From: Bacteriovoracaceae bacterium UBA2428 | Lineage (GTDB): Bacteria; Bdellovibrionota; UBA2428 | Direction: 5' to 3' | DNA: 6,209 nt | Assembly (NCBI GenBank): GCA_002343545.1 | Contig: DDRA01000077.1 | Coordinates: 1 to 6,209, forward strand | Shown: piece after piece, positions 1 to 6,192 of the stretch | Position numbering within the stretch: the first letter of the stretch is position 1 | How the letters are laid out: every line of letters begins with the position of its first letter | Notes under the pieces: generated by a model | Told to the model about the DNA's origin: nothing | The model's input: only the letters and a program-made list of their open reading frames with translations | Database searches by the model: none | Made by a program: the position numbers and the translations under genes

Positions 1-614
1 AGGTCACGATCATTCCGCGCGGTCCCGCCCTCGGCGTGACGTACACGCTTCCGACGGACGACCGCTTTACCCTCACGAAGGACAAGGCCGAGGCTTTGAT
101 CTCTTTCATGATGGGCGGCCGGGTCGCGGAAGAAGTCATCTTCGGTCACCTCACGACGGGCGCTTCGAACGACATCGAGCGCGCGACGGACCTGGCCCGC
201 AAGATGGTCACCGAGTGGGGCATGAGCGACAAGCTTGGGCCGCTCAACTTCAGCGGCGGCGGAAAGTCCGAGAACGTCTTCTTGGGGCGCGAGATCGCGG
301 GCCGCGAGCACGTCTCGGAAGAGACGAGCCGCATGATCGACGAAGAAATCCGACACATCGTCGAGCGCAACTACCAACGCGCGCGCCAAGTCCTGCAAGA
401 CAACGTCGTCATCCTGCACGCGATGTCGAAGGCGCTCCTCGAGTACGAAACGATTGAAGCCGAAGATATCGAGGCGCTCATGAAGGGCCAGGCGCTGAAG
501 CCGCGGGCTCCGGAGCCCGTGGCGGCGCCGGCCCAGGCCGCGCAGACGGAAACGAAGGACGGCGAGAAAGCCGCCGGGACCGTGATCGACCTCGCCAAGC
601 CCGTTAAGGCCTGA
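1..614 (+). CDS. ftsH: ATP-dependent zinc metalloprotease FtsH, C-terminal part (5' end outside window)
   Basis: FtsH is a membrane-anchored AAA+ protease that extracts and degrades misfolded membrane proteins and selected regulators. Only its C-terminal ~200 residues are here; the reading frame is open from base 3, and the transmembrane helices, AAA module and HEXXH zinc motif must lie upstream. The visible part begins with the family signature IIPRGPALGVT and then has GGRVAEEVIFG and TTGASNDIERAT. The Asp of GASND (codon 171-173) corresponds to the third zinc ligand of the M41 peptidase. The segment ATDLARKMVTEWGMSDKLGPL is also typical of the family. After the helical peptidase domain comes a tail of about 40 residues rich in Ala, Pro, Glu and Lys, which is variable in FtsH proteins. 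The GTG at 36 is internal, not a start. The stop is 23 bases before cdaA, which suggests co-transcription. Identification is secure. Confidence 0.96.
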   Translation, partial: VTIIPRGPALGVTYTLPTDDRFTLTKDKAEALISFMMGGRVAEEVIFGHLTTGASNDIERATDLARKMVTEWGMSDKLGPLNFSGGGKSENVFLGREIAGREHVSEETSRMIDEEIRHIVERNYQRARQVLQDNVVILHAMSKALLEYETIEAEDIEALMKGQALKPRAPEPVAAPAQAAQTETKDGEKAAGTVIDLAKPVKA

Positions 615-621
615 TCGTTGC

Positions 622-630
622 GGAGGGGAG
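622..630 (+). promoter_or_regulatory. Ribosome binding site of cdaA
   Basis: The purine stretch CGGAGGGGAG before cdaA contains two overlapping Shine-Dalgarno matches, GGAGG at 622-626 and GGAG at 627-630. The second is 7 bases from the ATG at 638 and the first is 8 bases from the TTG at 635, so spacing alone does not separate the two adjacent starts. ATG is preferred as the commoner start codon; the difference is one residue. Confidence 0.6.
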
Positions 631-637
631 TGGATTG

Positions 638-1471
638 ATGGCCTTCGGTTTCCTGAAGCAGATCTTCGGGCAGCTGAGGATCCTCGACCTTCTCGACATC
701 GGCCTCGTCTACATCCTCATCTACCGCCTGCTGCTCCTGATCCGGGGCACGCGGGCGGTTCAGATTCTCACGGGCCTCGGGCTCGTTTCGGCGGCCTACA
801 TTCTTAGTGATCGCCTGAAGCTTTTCGTCCTGAACTACCTGCTCAAGCAGTTCTTCGATTACCTCTTTCTCATCACGGTCATCCTCTTCCAGGACGAGAT
901 CCGCCGCGCGCTCGCGAACATGGGGCGCAACCCCTTCCAGACGAGCAGCATGGCCGCGCGCTCGCGTGCCGTCTCCGTGCTCGAGGAAATCTGCAAGACG
1001 GCCAATATCCTCGCGGCCAAGCGCATCGGGGCGCTCATCGTGCTGGAGCGCCAACACGGCCTCAAGATCTACGCCGAGGGCGCCACGAAGCTGGACGCCG
1101 AGGTCACGGCCGAACTGCTCGTGTCGATCTTCATGACGGACTCGCCCATCCACGACGGCGCCGTCATCATCCAGGGCGGCAAGATCCTCGCGGCCGGCTG
1201 CTTCGTGCCGGTGACCCTCGAAAAGGACCTCGATCGCAACCTCGGCACGCGGCACCGTGCGGCCGTGGGCCTTACGCAGGAAACCGACGCCGTCGTCGTC
1301 GTCGTCTCGGAAGAGCGCGGCGAGATCTCGCTCGTGGAGCTGGGCGAGATGAAGCGCGCGCTCGGCATGTCGGAGCTCCGTCGCGAGCTCGCGCGGGCCT
1401 TCGACCTCCTGGACGAAGACGAAGCTTCGCGCCTCGAAGCGGACGGCGAGAGGGGATCCACCCATGGCTGA
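638..1471 (+). CDS. cdaA: Membrane diadenylate cyclase CdaA (DacA)
   Basis: CdaA condenses two ATP into cyclic di-AMP, a second messenger controlling potassium and osmolyte transport and cell-wall homeostasis. The 277-residue protein is close to the usual length (about 270-280). Three hydrophobic helices lie near residues 16-35, 40-57 and 67-84, followed by the FQDEIRRAL linker and a cytoplasmic DAC (DisA_N) domain. Both catalytic signatures are intact: DGA at 173-175, which binds metal and activates the 3'-OH, and GTRHRAA at 203-209, which binds the ATP phosphates. The C-terminal ~40 residues are charged and probably helical. ATG at 638 is chosen over the adjacent TTG at 635. The gene follows ftsH by 23 bases and overlaps cdaR by 8 bases, so translational coupling with cdaR is likely. 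No folP lies between ftsH and cdaA, unlike in some relatives. An active enzyme is expected; identification is secure. Confidence 0.96.
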   Translation: MAFGFLKQIFGQLRILDLLDIGLVYILIYRLLLLIRGTRAVQILTGLGLVSAAYILSDRLKLFVLNYLLKQFFDYLFLITVILFQDEIRRALANMGRNPFQTSSMAARSRAVSVLEEICKTANILAAKRIGALIVLERQHGLKIYAEGATKLDAEVTAELLVSIFMTDSPIHDGAVIIQGGKILAAGCFVPVTLEKDLDRNLGTRHRAAVGLTQETDAVVVVVSEERGEISLVELGEMKRALGMSELRRELARAFDLLDEDEASRLEADGERGSTHG

Positions 1472-2450
1472 GAGACCGCGTCGCATCGCCATCGACGTCT
1501 TCGGACGCAAGAAGCGCGAGCTTTGGATCCTGCGCGCCGTCGCGCTCGTCATCTCGGTTTTGCTCTGGATCACCGTGCTGGGGGGCAAGCGCGTCGAGAT
1601 CGAGAAGCGGGTCGTGCTGGACTATCGCCTGCCGAAGAACGTCCTGATCGCGAATAACGTTCCGAAGGAAGTCATCTACCGGGTTTCGGGCCCGCGCGCC
1701 TTCCTCAAGGAAATCGAGGAACGCCCCATCACCGTGGCCGTGGATCTCGTTTCGCAAGGTCTGGGCGAGTTCGAAGTCTCGCTCCGCGAGGAGCAGATCG
1801 AGCTGCCGATCGGGCTGCGGGTCGTCTCGATTTCGCAGCGGAACATCCCCGTGCGGCTCGACCGCGCGGCGATCAAGCGCGTGCCCGTGCGGGCCGTCTT
1901 CGAGAGCTCGCTGCCGAACGGCACGAAGGTCGAGACGGTCACGTTCAAGCCCAGCCTCGTCGAGCTGCAGGGGCCGCAGAGCCGCCTGCAGACGGTCGAG
2001 ACGATCCCGACGAAGCCCATCCCGCTCACGCCGACCTCGCTGCGGCAGGAATTCGACATCGAGGTCAACCTCGCCGAGTTCCCCGGCGTGAGCGTCGACG
2101 AGAACGCCAAGATCGTGCACGCCATCGTCGAGCTTTCGGGCCCCATCTCGCGGCGTAGCCTCGAGGGTATTCCCGTCGGCTTACGCATGGGTAGCGGCAG
2201 CCAAGCTCGTGTCGTGAACCCGCGTGAGCTCGGCATCCGCGTTCGGCCGCAGACGGTAACCTTTTGGGTCGAGGGCCCCGATGTCCTCATGGAAAAGCTC
2301 CCGCCCGAGGCCATCGAGGTCTGGGCCGAGATCGCCGACCTGAGCCCGGGCGGCGTGCGCGCGCGCCTCTTCTGGAAGGCGCCGCCGGACCTGCGCGTGG
2401 TCCGCCGCTCCACCGACTGGGTCGACGTCACCATCCCCTCCCGACGCTGA
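1464..2450 (+). CDS. cdaR: CdaA regulatory protein CdaR (YbbR-domain protein)
   Basis: CdaR proteins are anchored in the membrane beside CdaA and modulate diadenylate cyclase activity from the extracytoplasmic side; activation and inhibition have both been reported in different Firmicutes. The 328-residue protein has a basic cytoplasmic start (RKKRE), one transmembrane helix at about residues 20-39, and then an extracytoplasmic region that reads as three YbbR-like repeats (roughly 45-130, 136-225 and 232-325). Each repeat shows the alternating pattern around a V-x-G-P motif (RVSGP, ELQGP, VEGP). The number of repeats differs between lineages. ATG at 1464 overlaps the cdaA stop by 8 bases and is preceded by a good Shine-Dalgarno run (GAGAGGGGA, 1448-1456). 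The last four codons and the stop lie in the left arm of the palindrome at 2438-2564. Assignment rests on the repeats, the topology and the position after cdaA; sequence conservation in this family is low. Confidence 0.88.
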   Translation: MAERPRRIAIDVFGRKKRELWILRAVALVISVLLWITVLGGKRVEIEKRVVLDYRLPKNVLIANNVPKEVIYRVSGPRAFLKEIEERPITVAVDLVSQGLGEFEVSLREEQIELPIGLRVVSISQRNIPVRLDRAAIKRVPVRAVFESSLPNGTKVETVTFKPSLVELQGPQSRLQTVETIPTKPIPLTPTSLRQEFDIEVNLAEFPGVSVDENAKIVHAIVELSGPISRRSLEGIPVGLRMGSGSQARVVNPRELGIRVRPQTVTFWVEGPDVLMEKLPPEAIEVWAEIADLSPGGVRARLFWKAPPDLRVVRRSTDWVDVTIPSRR

Positions 2451-2564
2451 AAAAGGGCCGTTCGCTGCGTTGGCGACCGGGCTGCGGTGCTCACTTATAA
2501 TTGAATAAGCTCCGCTCCTCGCCCGGGCGCCGCCTTGCGCTCGACCCTTTTTGAGCGTCGGGAG
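2438..2564. repeat. 127-base imperfect palindrome between convergent genes
   Basis: The outer arms, 2438-2457 (CTCCCGACGCTGAAAAAGGG) and 2545-2564, are inverted copies matching at 19 of 20 positions; the mismatch is at 2449. The pairing continues inward: 2472-2482 with 2521-2531 (10 of 11), 2484-2490 with 2509-2515 (6 of 7), and CTTAT 2494-2498 with ATAAG 2505-2509, closing on the loop AATTGA. The whole segment can therefore fold as one long interrupted hairpin on either strand. It begins inside the last codons of cdaR and ends 78 bases before the stop of the convergent orphan gene. It could be a bidirectional terminator: T runs occur at 2548-2552 on the plus strand and opposite 2450-2454 on the minus strand, but both are buried in the outer stem instead of trailing it. 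Alternatively it is a dispersed intergenic palindrome of the ERIC or MITE kind, with ~20-base terminal inverted repeats. No flanking target duplication is evident. The pairing is seen directly; the role is inference. Confidence 0.7.
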
Positions 2565-2642
2565 CCTTCGCTTGGTTTGCGTGGAAGCTTGTGCCTTTGG
2601 CAGCGCTGGGGGTGCGTAGTCCGGGGCGCGTAGTTTGGTGGG

Positions 2643-3149
2643 CTAGGGAGTTTTGGGGGCGCTGATGAGGATGACTTCTCCGGTTTTGGGGTGAAGCCAA
2701 AAGACGTCGATGTGAGGGGGACATGCTTGGCAGGTTGGGGGATGTTGATGGGTGAAGGCGTGGAATCCAGTGTTTTGCATGGTCGCGAAGTCGCAGTAGT
2801 CGAGGTTGGTCCAGCCGCGGCCTATTTGAGAGTCGCAGCGATATTCGAGCGCTTCTTTTGGGGCCTTGGAGGCTAGTTCGGCGAAGAGGCGAGTCGCTTC
2901 GGTCGGATCCAGCCAAAATTGGGTAAAGCTGTCGTTTGAATCGATATCGAAGCTGTGACGATAGCGGAGGATTTGGGATACGGCCTCTGCTTCGGATATC
3001 CAAGGTCTCGGGGCTTCAACGGCATTTCTTAACACGACGTCTTTTTCGATTCGGATGATCTCGAACTCCGAGCAGCGTCTGAATCCTTCGAGAAGCAAAA
3101 CGAGCGTGATAGCAAGCACCCAGAAGCCCCGGGATCGCAGTCGTCGCAT
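2643..3149 (-). CDS. Hypothetical protein with N-terminal membrane segment
   Basis: I do not recognise this 168-residue protein. It starts with a basic stretch (MRRLRSR) and a hydrophobic helix at about residues 9-20, without a lipobox, so it is probably a signal-anchored or secreted protein facing the periplasm. The rest is soluble and acidic to neutral, with Cys at 26, 105, 119, 140 and 143. The C-terminal third has a dense His/Cys cluster: H130, H134, H136, C140, C143, H146 and H153. The final segment, FWLHPKTGEVILIS, resembles a beta-hairpin. ATG at 3149 is chosen because it places the hydrophobic helix at the N-terminus; an in-frame TTG at 3179 would add 10 residues. No Shine-Dalgarno sequence precedes either. 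Hand counts of 240 bases in this gene give about 54% GC, against 72% for 60 bases of glmM, which suggests later acquisition. It is convergent to cdaR and divergent from glmM. An overlapping frame on the same strand encodes an Arg/Pro/Ser-rich product and is rejected. Confidence 0.65.
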   Translation of the reverse strand: MRRLRSRGFWVLAITLVLLLEGFRRCSEFEIIRIEKDVVLRNAVEAPRPWISEAEAVSQILRYRHSFDIDSNDSFTQFWLDPTEATRLFAELASKAPKEALEYRCDSQIGRGWTNLDYCDFATMQNTGFHAFTHQHPPTCQACPPHIDVFWLHPKTGEVILISAPKTP

Positions 3150-3166
3150 ATTGAGAAGTTTAGCTT

Positions 3167-3194
3167 GTGGCTTGGCCAAGGTCCACGCGCGTGG
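3167..3194. promoter_or_regulatory. Tandem palindromes in the divergent intergenic region upstream of glmM
   Basis: Two perfect palindromes sit close together in the 88 bases between the orphan gene and glmM: CTTGGCCAAG at 3171-3180 and CCACGCGCGTGG at 3183-3194. The first is also flanked by GTGG (3167-3170) and CCAC (3183-3186), giving a larger imperfect dyad. Such symmetry between divergent genes fits binding sites for dimeric regulators, but could be chance in GC-rich DNA. I see no convincing -35/-10 pair in either direction, although a promoter for glmM should lie here. The right part (3195-3237) contains only G-rich sequence and the weak glmM ribosome binding site (AGGG, 3227-3230, 7 bases from ATG). 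Confidence 0.3.
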
Positions 3195-3237
3195 GGAGGG
3201 GCTCGACCGGGGGCCGTGACAACGCTAGGGTGGCGCG

Positions 3238-4608
3238 ATGGCTTCGAAGCTTTTTGGCACCGATGGAATTCGTGGGATCGCGAACCGTTATCCGATGACC
3301 GCCGAGATCGCGCTGCAATGCGGTCGCGCGGTGGCGCATCACTTCCGCGGACGTTCGAAGCGGGTCGACAAGCAAACCGTCATCCTGATCGGCAAGGACA
3401 CGCGCCGCAGCTCCTACATGATCGAGCAGGCCTTGGCTGCCGGCATCACGAGCCAAGGCGCGAAGGCCTTGCTCGTGGGGCCCATGCCCACGCCGGGCGT
3501 GGCCTTCCTCACGACGAGCATGCGCGCCGACGCCGGCATCATGGTGAGCGCTTCGCACAACACCTACGAATACAACGGCATCAAGATCTTCGGCCACGAC
3601 GGCTACAAGCTGCCCGACGACGTCGAGCTCGAGATCGAACGCCTTATCCTGTCGGCCGAGCTCGCCGATTCGCTCCCCACGGGCGCGCAGCTCGGCAAGG
3701 CCAAGCGCATCGACGACGCCATGGGCCGCTACGTCGTGCACGCCAAGAACATCTTTCCGCTCGGGCATGACCTGCGCGGCATGCGCATCGTGCTCGATTG
3801 CGCGCACGGCGCGGCCTACAAGTTCGCGCCCCTCGTCTTGGAAGAGCTCGGCGCCGAAGTCATCGTGCTCGCGAACTCGCCGGACGGCACGAACATCAAC
3901 CACGAGTCGGGCGCGTTGCACCCGCAGCCCATGATCGAGGCCGTGAAGCGCTACCGCGCGGACCTCGGCCTCGCGCTCGACGGCGACGCCGATCGCCTTT
4001 GCCTCGTCGACGACGAAGGGCAGGTCGTCGACGGCGACCACATCATGGCGATCCTCGCGGCGGACTTCGCCGAGCGGGGCGTGCTCGCCAAGCGCACCGT
4101 CGTCGCCACGCCGATGAGCAACATGGGACTGGAGATCGCGCTTCGCGGCAAGGGCCTCGAGCTCGTGCACGCCGGCATCGGCGACCGCGCCGTCGTGGAT
4201 CTCATGCGTAAGCAGGGTTACAACCTGGGCGGCGAGCAGTCGGGGCACATCCTGCTCCTCGACCACACGAGCACGGGCGACGGCGTCGTCGCGGGTCTGG
4301 CCGTCATGGCGGTCATGCGACGCACGGGCAAGCCCCTCTCCGAGCTCCAGAAGATCATGTCGATCGTGCCGCAGGTCCTTCGCAACGTGCGCGTCGCGAA
4401 GAAGATGCCGCTCGAAGAAATCGCGGATGTGAAGAAGCTCATGGACAAGGCCAAGTCGACGCTCGGCGACCGTGGGCGCCTCCTCGTGCGCTACTCGGGC
4501 ACGGAGCCCCTTTGCCGCGTCATGATCGAAGGTGAGGACGAAGCGGTCATCCATTCCCTCGCCGACGAGATCGCGGGCAGCATCCAGAAGAGCCTCGGCC
4601 AAGGCTGA
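3238..4608 (+). CDS. glmM: Phosphoglucosamine mutase GlmM
   Basis: GlmM interconverts glucosamine-6-phosphate and glucosamine-1-phosphate in the cytoplasm, the step between GlmS and GlmU on the way to UDP-GlcNAc for peptidoglycan and lipopolysaccharide. The 456-residue length is within the usual 440-460. The protein opens with the family start LFGTDGIRG. The active-site phosphoserine is Ser106 in SASHN (104-108); the Mg-binding loop is DGDADR at 248-253; the sugar-binding loop is GEQSGH at 332-337; the phosphate-binding loop is RYSGTEP at 418-424. These correspond to the four domains of alpha-D-phosphohexomutases, and GEQSG distinguishes GlmM from most PGM/PMM enzymes. ATG at 3238 directly precedes the conserved start, with a weak AGGG 7 bases upstream. 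In other bacteria glmM directly follows cdaR and GlmM can inhibit CdaA; here 787 bases with an opposite-strand gene separate them, so glmM must use its own promoter. tsaE follows after 25 bases. Identification is secure. Confidence 0.98.
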   Translation: MASKLFGTDGIRGIANRYPMTAEIALQCGRAVAHHFRGRSKRVDKQTVILIGKDTRRSSYMIEQALAAGITSQGAKALLVGPMPTPGVAFLTTSMRADAGIMVSASHNTYEYNGIKIFGHDGYKLPDDVELEIERLILSAELADSLPTGAQLGKAKRIDDAMGRYVVHAKNIFPLGHDLRGMRIVLDCAHGAAYKFAPLVLEELGAEVIVLANSPDGTNINHESGALHPQPMIEAVKRYRADLGLALDGDADRLCLVDDEGQVVDGDHIMAILAADFAERGVLAKRTVVATPMSNMGLEIALRGKGLELVHAGIGDRAVVDLMRKQGYNLGGEQSGHILLLDHTSTGDGVVAGLAVMAVMRRTGKPLSELQKIMSIVPQVLRNVRVAKKMPLEEIADVKKLMDKAKSTLGDRGRLLVRYSGTEPLCRVMIEGEDEAVIHSLADEIAGSIQKSLGQG

Positions 4609-4633
4609 GCGCGAGCTCCCGGAACGCGCGCGC

Positions 4634-5095
4634 GTGGAACTTCATTTCGTCGAGGAAGCCCGGCGTCTGCGCCAGGAATATCTCGCGACCGCGGGGCGGG
4701 GCGCGCCGCTCGTTTTGCTGGAAGGCGATTTGGGCGCGGGCAAAACGAGCTTCGCCAAGACCCTCCTCTCGCTCGAGGGCATCCCGCCCGGCGAAGTGCA
4801 GAGCCCGACTTTCCTGAAAGTCTTGTCGCACCGCCTGCCCGCGGGGGGCGTGGCCTTGCACATGGACGCGTATCGTCTGGAAGACGCGGAGGACGTCGCG
4901 AAGATCGGCCTCGAGGCCTTCGAGGACGTGCGACTTATGATCGTGGAATGGCCCCAAGTCTTCGAGGCCTGGCTCGCCGAGAATCCCGCGCGCGCGAGCT
5001 TCTTGGGGCTCGGCGCGCGTTACCGGCTTCGCTTCGAGGTCGCCGCGACCGAAGGCGGCGCGGCGACCCGGCGTTGCGTCCGGCTTAAGGTTTGA
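4634..5095 (+). CDS. tsaE: tRNA threonylcarbamoyladenosine biosynthesis ATPase TsaE
   Basis: TsaE is the P-loop ATPase that works with TsaB and TsaD to place the threonylcarbamoyl group on A37 of tRNAs reading ANN codons; its ATP hydrolysis is needed for turnover of the complex. The Walker A motif is GDLGAGKT at 31-38, followed by the family motif SPTF at 57-60, HMDAYRL at 76-82 and VEWP at 104-107, all in the expected order. With the GTG start at 4634 the protein has 153 residues, the usual length. The only other in-frame start upstream is GTG at 4532, which would overlap glmM by 77 bases and add an Arg/Ser-rich extension that looks non-coding. The Shine-Dalgarno sequence is weak (GGAA, 4621-4624). 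The 25-base gap after glmM on the same strand suggests co-transcription and possibly re-initiation. The C-terminal ~20 residues are variable. The function is confident; the start is slightly less so. Confidence 0.93.
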   Translation: MELHFVEEARRLRQEYLATAGRGAPLVLLEGDLGAGKTSFAKTLLSLEGIPPGEVQSPTFLKVLSHRLPAGGVALHMDAYRLEDAEDVAKIGLEAFEDVRLMIVEWPQVFEAWLAENPARASFLGLGARYRLRFEVAATEGGAATRRCVRLKV

Positions 5096-5110
5096 AGACG
5101 CCGCGATAGT

Positions 5111-5139
5111 CGATCGCCGCGATCGCCTACGGGCGGATC
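5111..5139. other. Short dyad symmetry between convergent tsaE and the protease gene
   Basis: The 42-base gap between the two convergent stop codons contains CGATCG at 5111-5116 repeated at 5120-5125; because CGATCG is self-complementary, these can form a 6-base-pair stem around a 3-base loop. An alternative, bulged stem pairs 5121-5127 with 5132-5139. There is no T run on either strand, so this is at best a weak or Rho-assisted termination region. CGATCG is also a common chance word in this GC-rich sequence. Confidence 0.2.
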
Positions 5140-6118
5140 AATCCCGCGATTTCGCGTCGAAGCGGGCGAGCTCGCGCTCGATGAGCTCCCAGTGCTCGCG
5201 CAACGCGACGCCCGTCTTGGAGCTCGACATGAGGTCCGACGGACGCGATTCGACGACGTAACGGCAACGCTTTTCGTCCCACGTCGTGTGGTAGTTGTCG
5301 GCGAGCCCGAGCACGTGGCCGACCTCGTGCGCGAGCGTCGAGTCGCGCAACGGGAACGCGAGATTCACGCTGCGATCGCCGTCGCTAACGTAGGAGCGCT
5401 CGCCCGGGCCCGCGAGGAAAATCCCGTAGGGCGCGAAGCCTTCGAGCCCCGTCGCGGCGATCGCGTCCTCGGTCCAACGGACGGAGAGCGCGTAGCCCGC
5501 CACGCCCCAGTAGCGCGCGACGATGCTTTGGATCTTCGCGCGATCGGAGCCCAGTTCGCCGGCCGCGAGCCAAACGCGGTAGCGTCGCGGGCCCGTGCGT
5601 TCCAAGGCGCCGCTCGGCTCGAAGGGGGGCAGGCCGAGCTCGTCGCGCTCCTCGCGCGAGAGCGCGTCGCGGGCCGCGCGATCGATCGCGTAGATTCCGG
5701 GCCGGTCGTAGCGGTCTTCGTCGTCGAGCTCGAGGCTGCGGGCCTTCACGTAGAGCTCGGACCAACGCGCGAGCGGCGCCCCGGGCGGCAAGGCCTTGAG
5801 CGCCGCCTCAAGCTCGCGCCAGCTCCATTTGTCTTCGCGGACCCAGCCGTCGGGCGCGGCGGGCGACGAGGCCTCGCGTTCCCACAGCGGCAGTCCGCGC
5901 AGGTGCGAGTTTCGGTGGTGGGGCGGCCGACTCTCGACGTTCGAACTCGAAGTGAGATGGGTTTGGATCGCGTCGGTGCGGGGTTTGAAGAAGGCGTTGA
6001 CCCGGCGTTCGGCCCGGGCTTCGAGCGTTTCGCAGTCATCGTCGGCGCGCGCGTTCGCGCCCGTGAGGGCGGCGATCGCGAGGGAGTAAAGGCCGAGCGT
6101 TTTTCGAAGCGTCGTCAT
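5138..6118 (-). CDS. Secreted metzincin-type zinc metalloprotease
   Basis: The product is an exported zinc endopeptidase of 326 residues. Residues 1-25 form a Sec signal peptide: TLRK, then a hydrophobic core at about 8-18, and a signal peptidase site after A23-R24-A25. The mature part has a region of about 150 residues without recognised motifs, with charged, Arg-rich and Trp-containing stretches, perhaps a propeptide. The catalytic domain spans about 178-303. The zinc site is HEVGHVLGLAD (264-274), matching HEXXHXXGXX(H/D) of metzincins: H264, H268 and D274 as ligands and E265 as the base. SDLMSS with M297 fits the Met-turn. C29 and C285 could form a disulfide. The start at 6118 is chosen because it puts the signal peptide first; an in-frame ATG at 6178 adds a 20-residue extension that reads through a hairpin region. 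No Shine-Dalgarno sequence is visible before 6118. The substrate is unknown; roles in nutrient scavenging, predation or envelope processing are possible. The class assignment is confident, the exact family is not. Confidence 0.85.
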   Translation of the reverse strand: MTTLRKTLGLYSLAIAALTGANARADDDCETLEARAERRVNAFFKPRTDAIQTHLTSSSNVESRPPHHRNSHLRGLPLWEREASSPAAPDGWVREDKWSWRELEAALKALPPGAPLARWSELYVKARSLELDDEDRYDRPGIYAIDRAARDALSREERDELGLPPFEPSGALERTGPRRYRVWLAAGELGSDRAKIQSIVARYWGVAGYALSVRWTEDAIAATGLEGFAPYGIFLAGPGERSYVSDGDRSVNLAFPLRDSTLAHEVGHVLGLADNYHTTWDEKRCRYVVESRPSDLMSSSKTGVALREHWELIERELARFDAKSRD

Positions 6119-6120
6119 TT

Positions 6121-6153
6121 TAAAAATGAAAAGTGGACCCCATCCGTGGGTCC
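6121..6153 (-). terminator. Intrinsic-terminator-like hairpin directly upstream of the protease start
   Basis: Read on the minus strand, GGACCC (6153-6148) pairs perfectly with GGGTCC (6140-6135) across a 7-base loop, followed by the T-rich stretch ACTTTTCATTTTTA (6134-6121). The T-rich stretch ends two bases before the ATG at 6118. A 6-base-pair GC-rich stem with a T-rich tail is terminator-like, although the T run is interrupted by CA. It could end an upstream minus-strand gene beyond the window or act as a leader attenuator of the protease gene. No promoter is recognisable between it and the start codon. Confidence 0.4.
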
Positions 6154-6192
6154 GGGCCAAAGACCGACCACGCCCCATGGCCCGAGGGGGTT

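Noticed and set aside
371..1588. Long minus-strand open frame of 405 codons opposite ftsH, cdaA and cdaR
   Set aside because: It lies opposite three well-identified genes, its product is a charged Arg/Glu/Asp-rich sequence without domains, and long antisense frames are expected in GC-rich DNA.
2614..2634. Direct repeat GCGTAGT at 2614-2620 and 2628-2634
   Set aside because: Seven-base repeats at this spacing are expected by chance and nothing else supports an element boundary or binding-site array.
2491..3003. Alternative minus-strand frame of 170 codons overlapping the orphan gene
   Set aside because: Its product is unusually rich in Arg, Pro and Ser, has no signal or domain, and runs into the palindrome; the other frame has a clean basic start plus hydrophobic helix and balanced composition.
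3160..4602. Minus-strand open frame of 480 codons opposite glmM
   Set aside because: It is a mirror of the GC-rich glmM codons, with Ala/Arg/Asp/His-rich composition and no recognisable motif; glmM on the other strand has every catalytic motif.
4532..4633. N-terminal extension of TsaE from GTG 4532
   Set aside because: It would overlap glmM by 77 bases and add an Arg/Ser-rich stretch not found in TsaE proteins; GTG 4634 gives the usual length.
6119..6178. 20-residue N-terminal extension of the metzincin from ATG 6178
   Set aside because: It would bury the signal peptide behind extra residues and translate through the hairpin and T-rich stretch; the start at 6118 gives a standard signal peptide.
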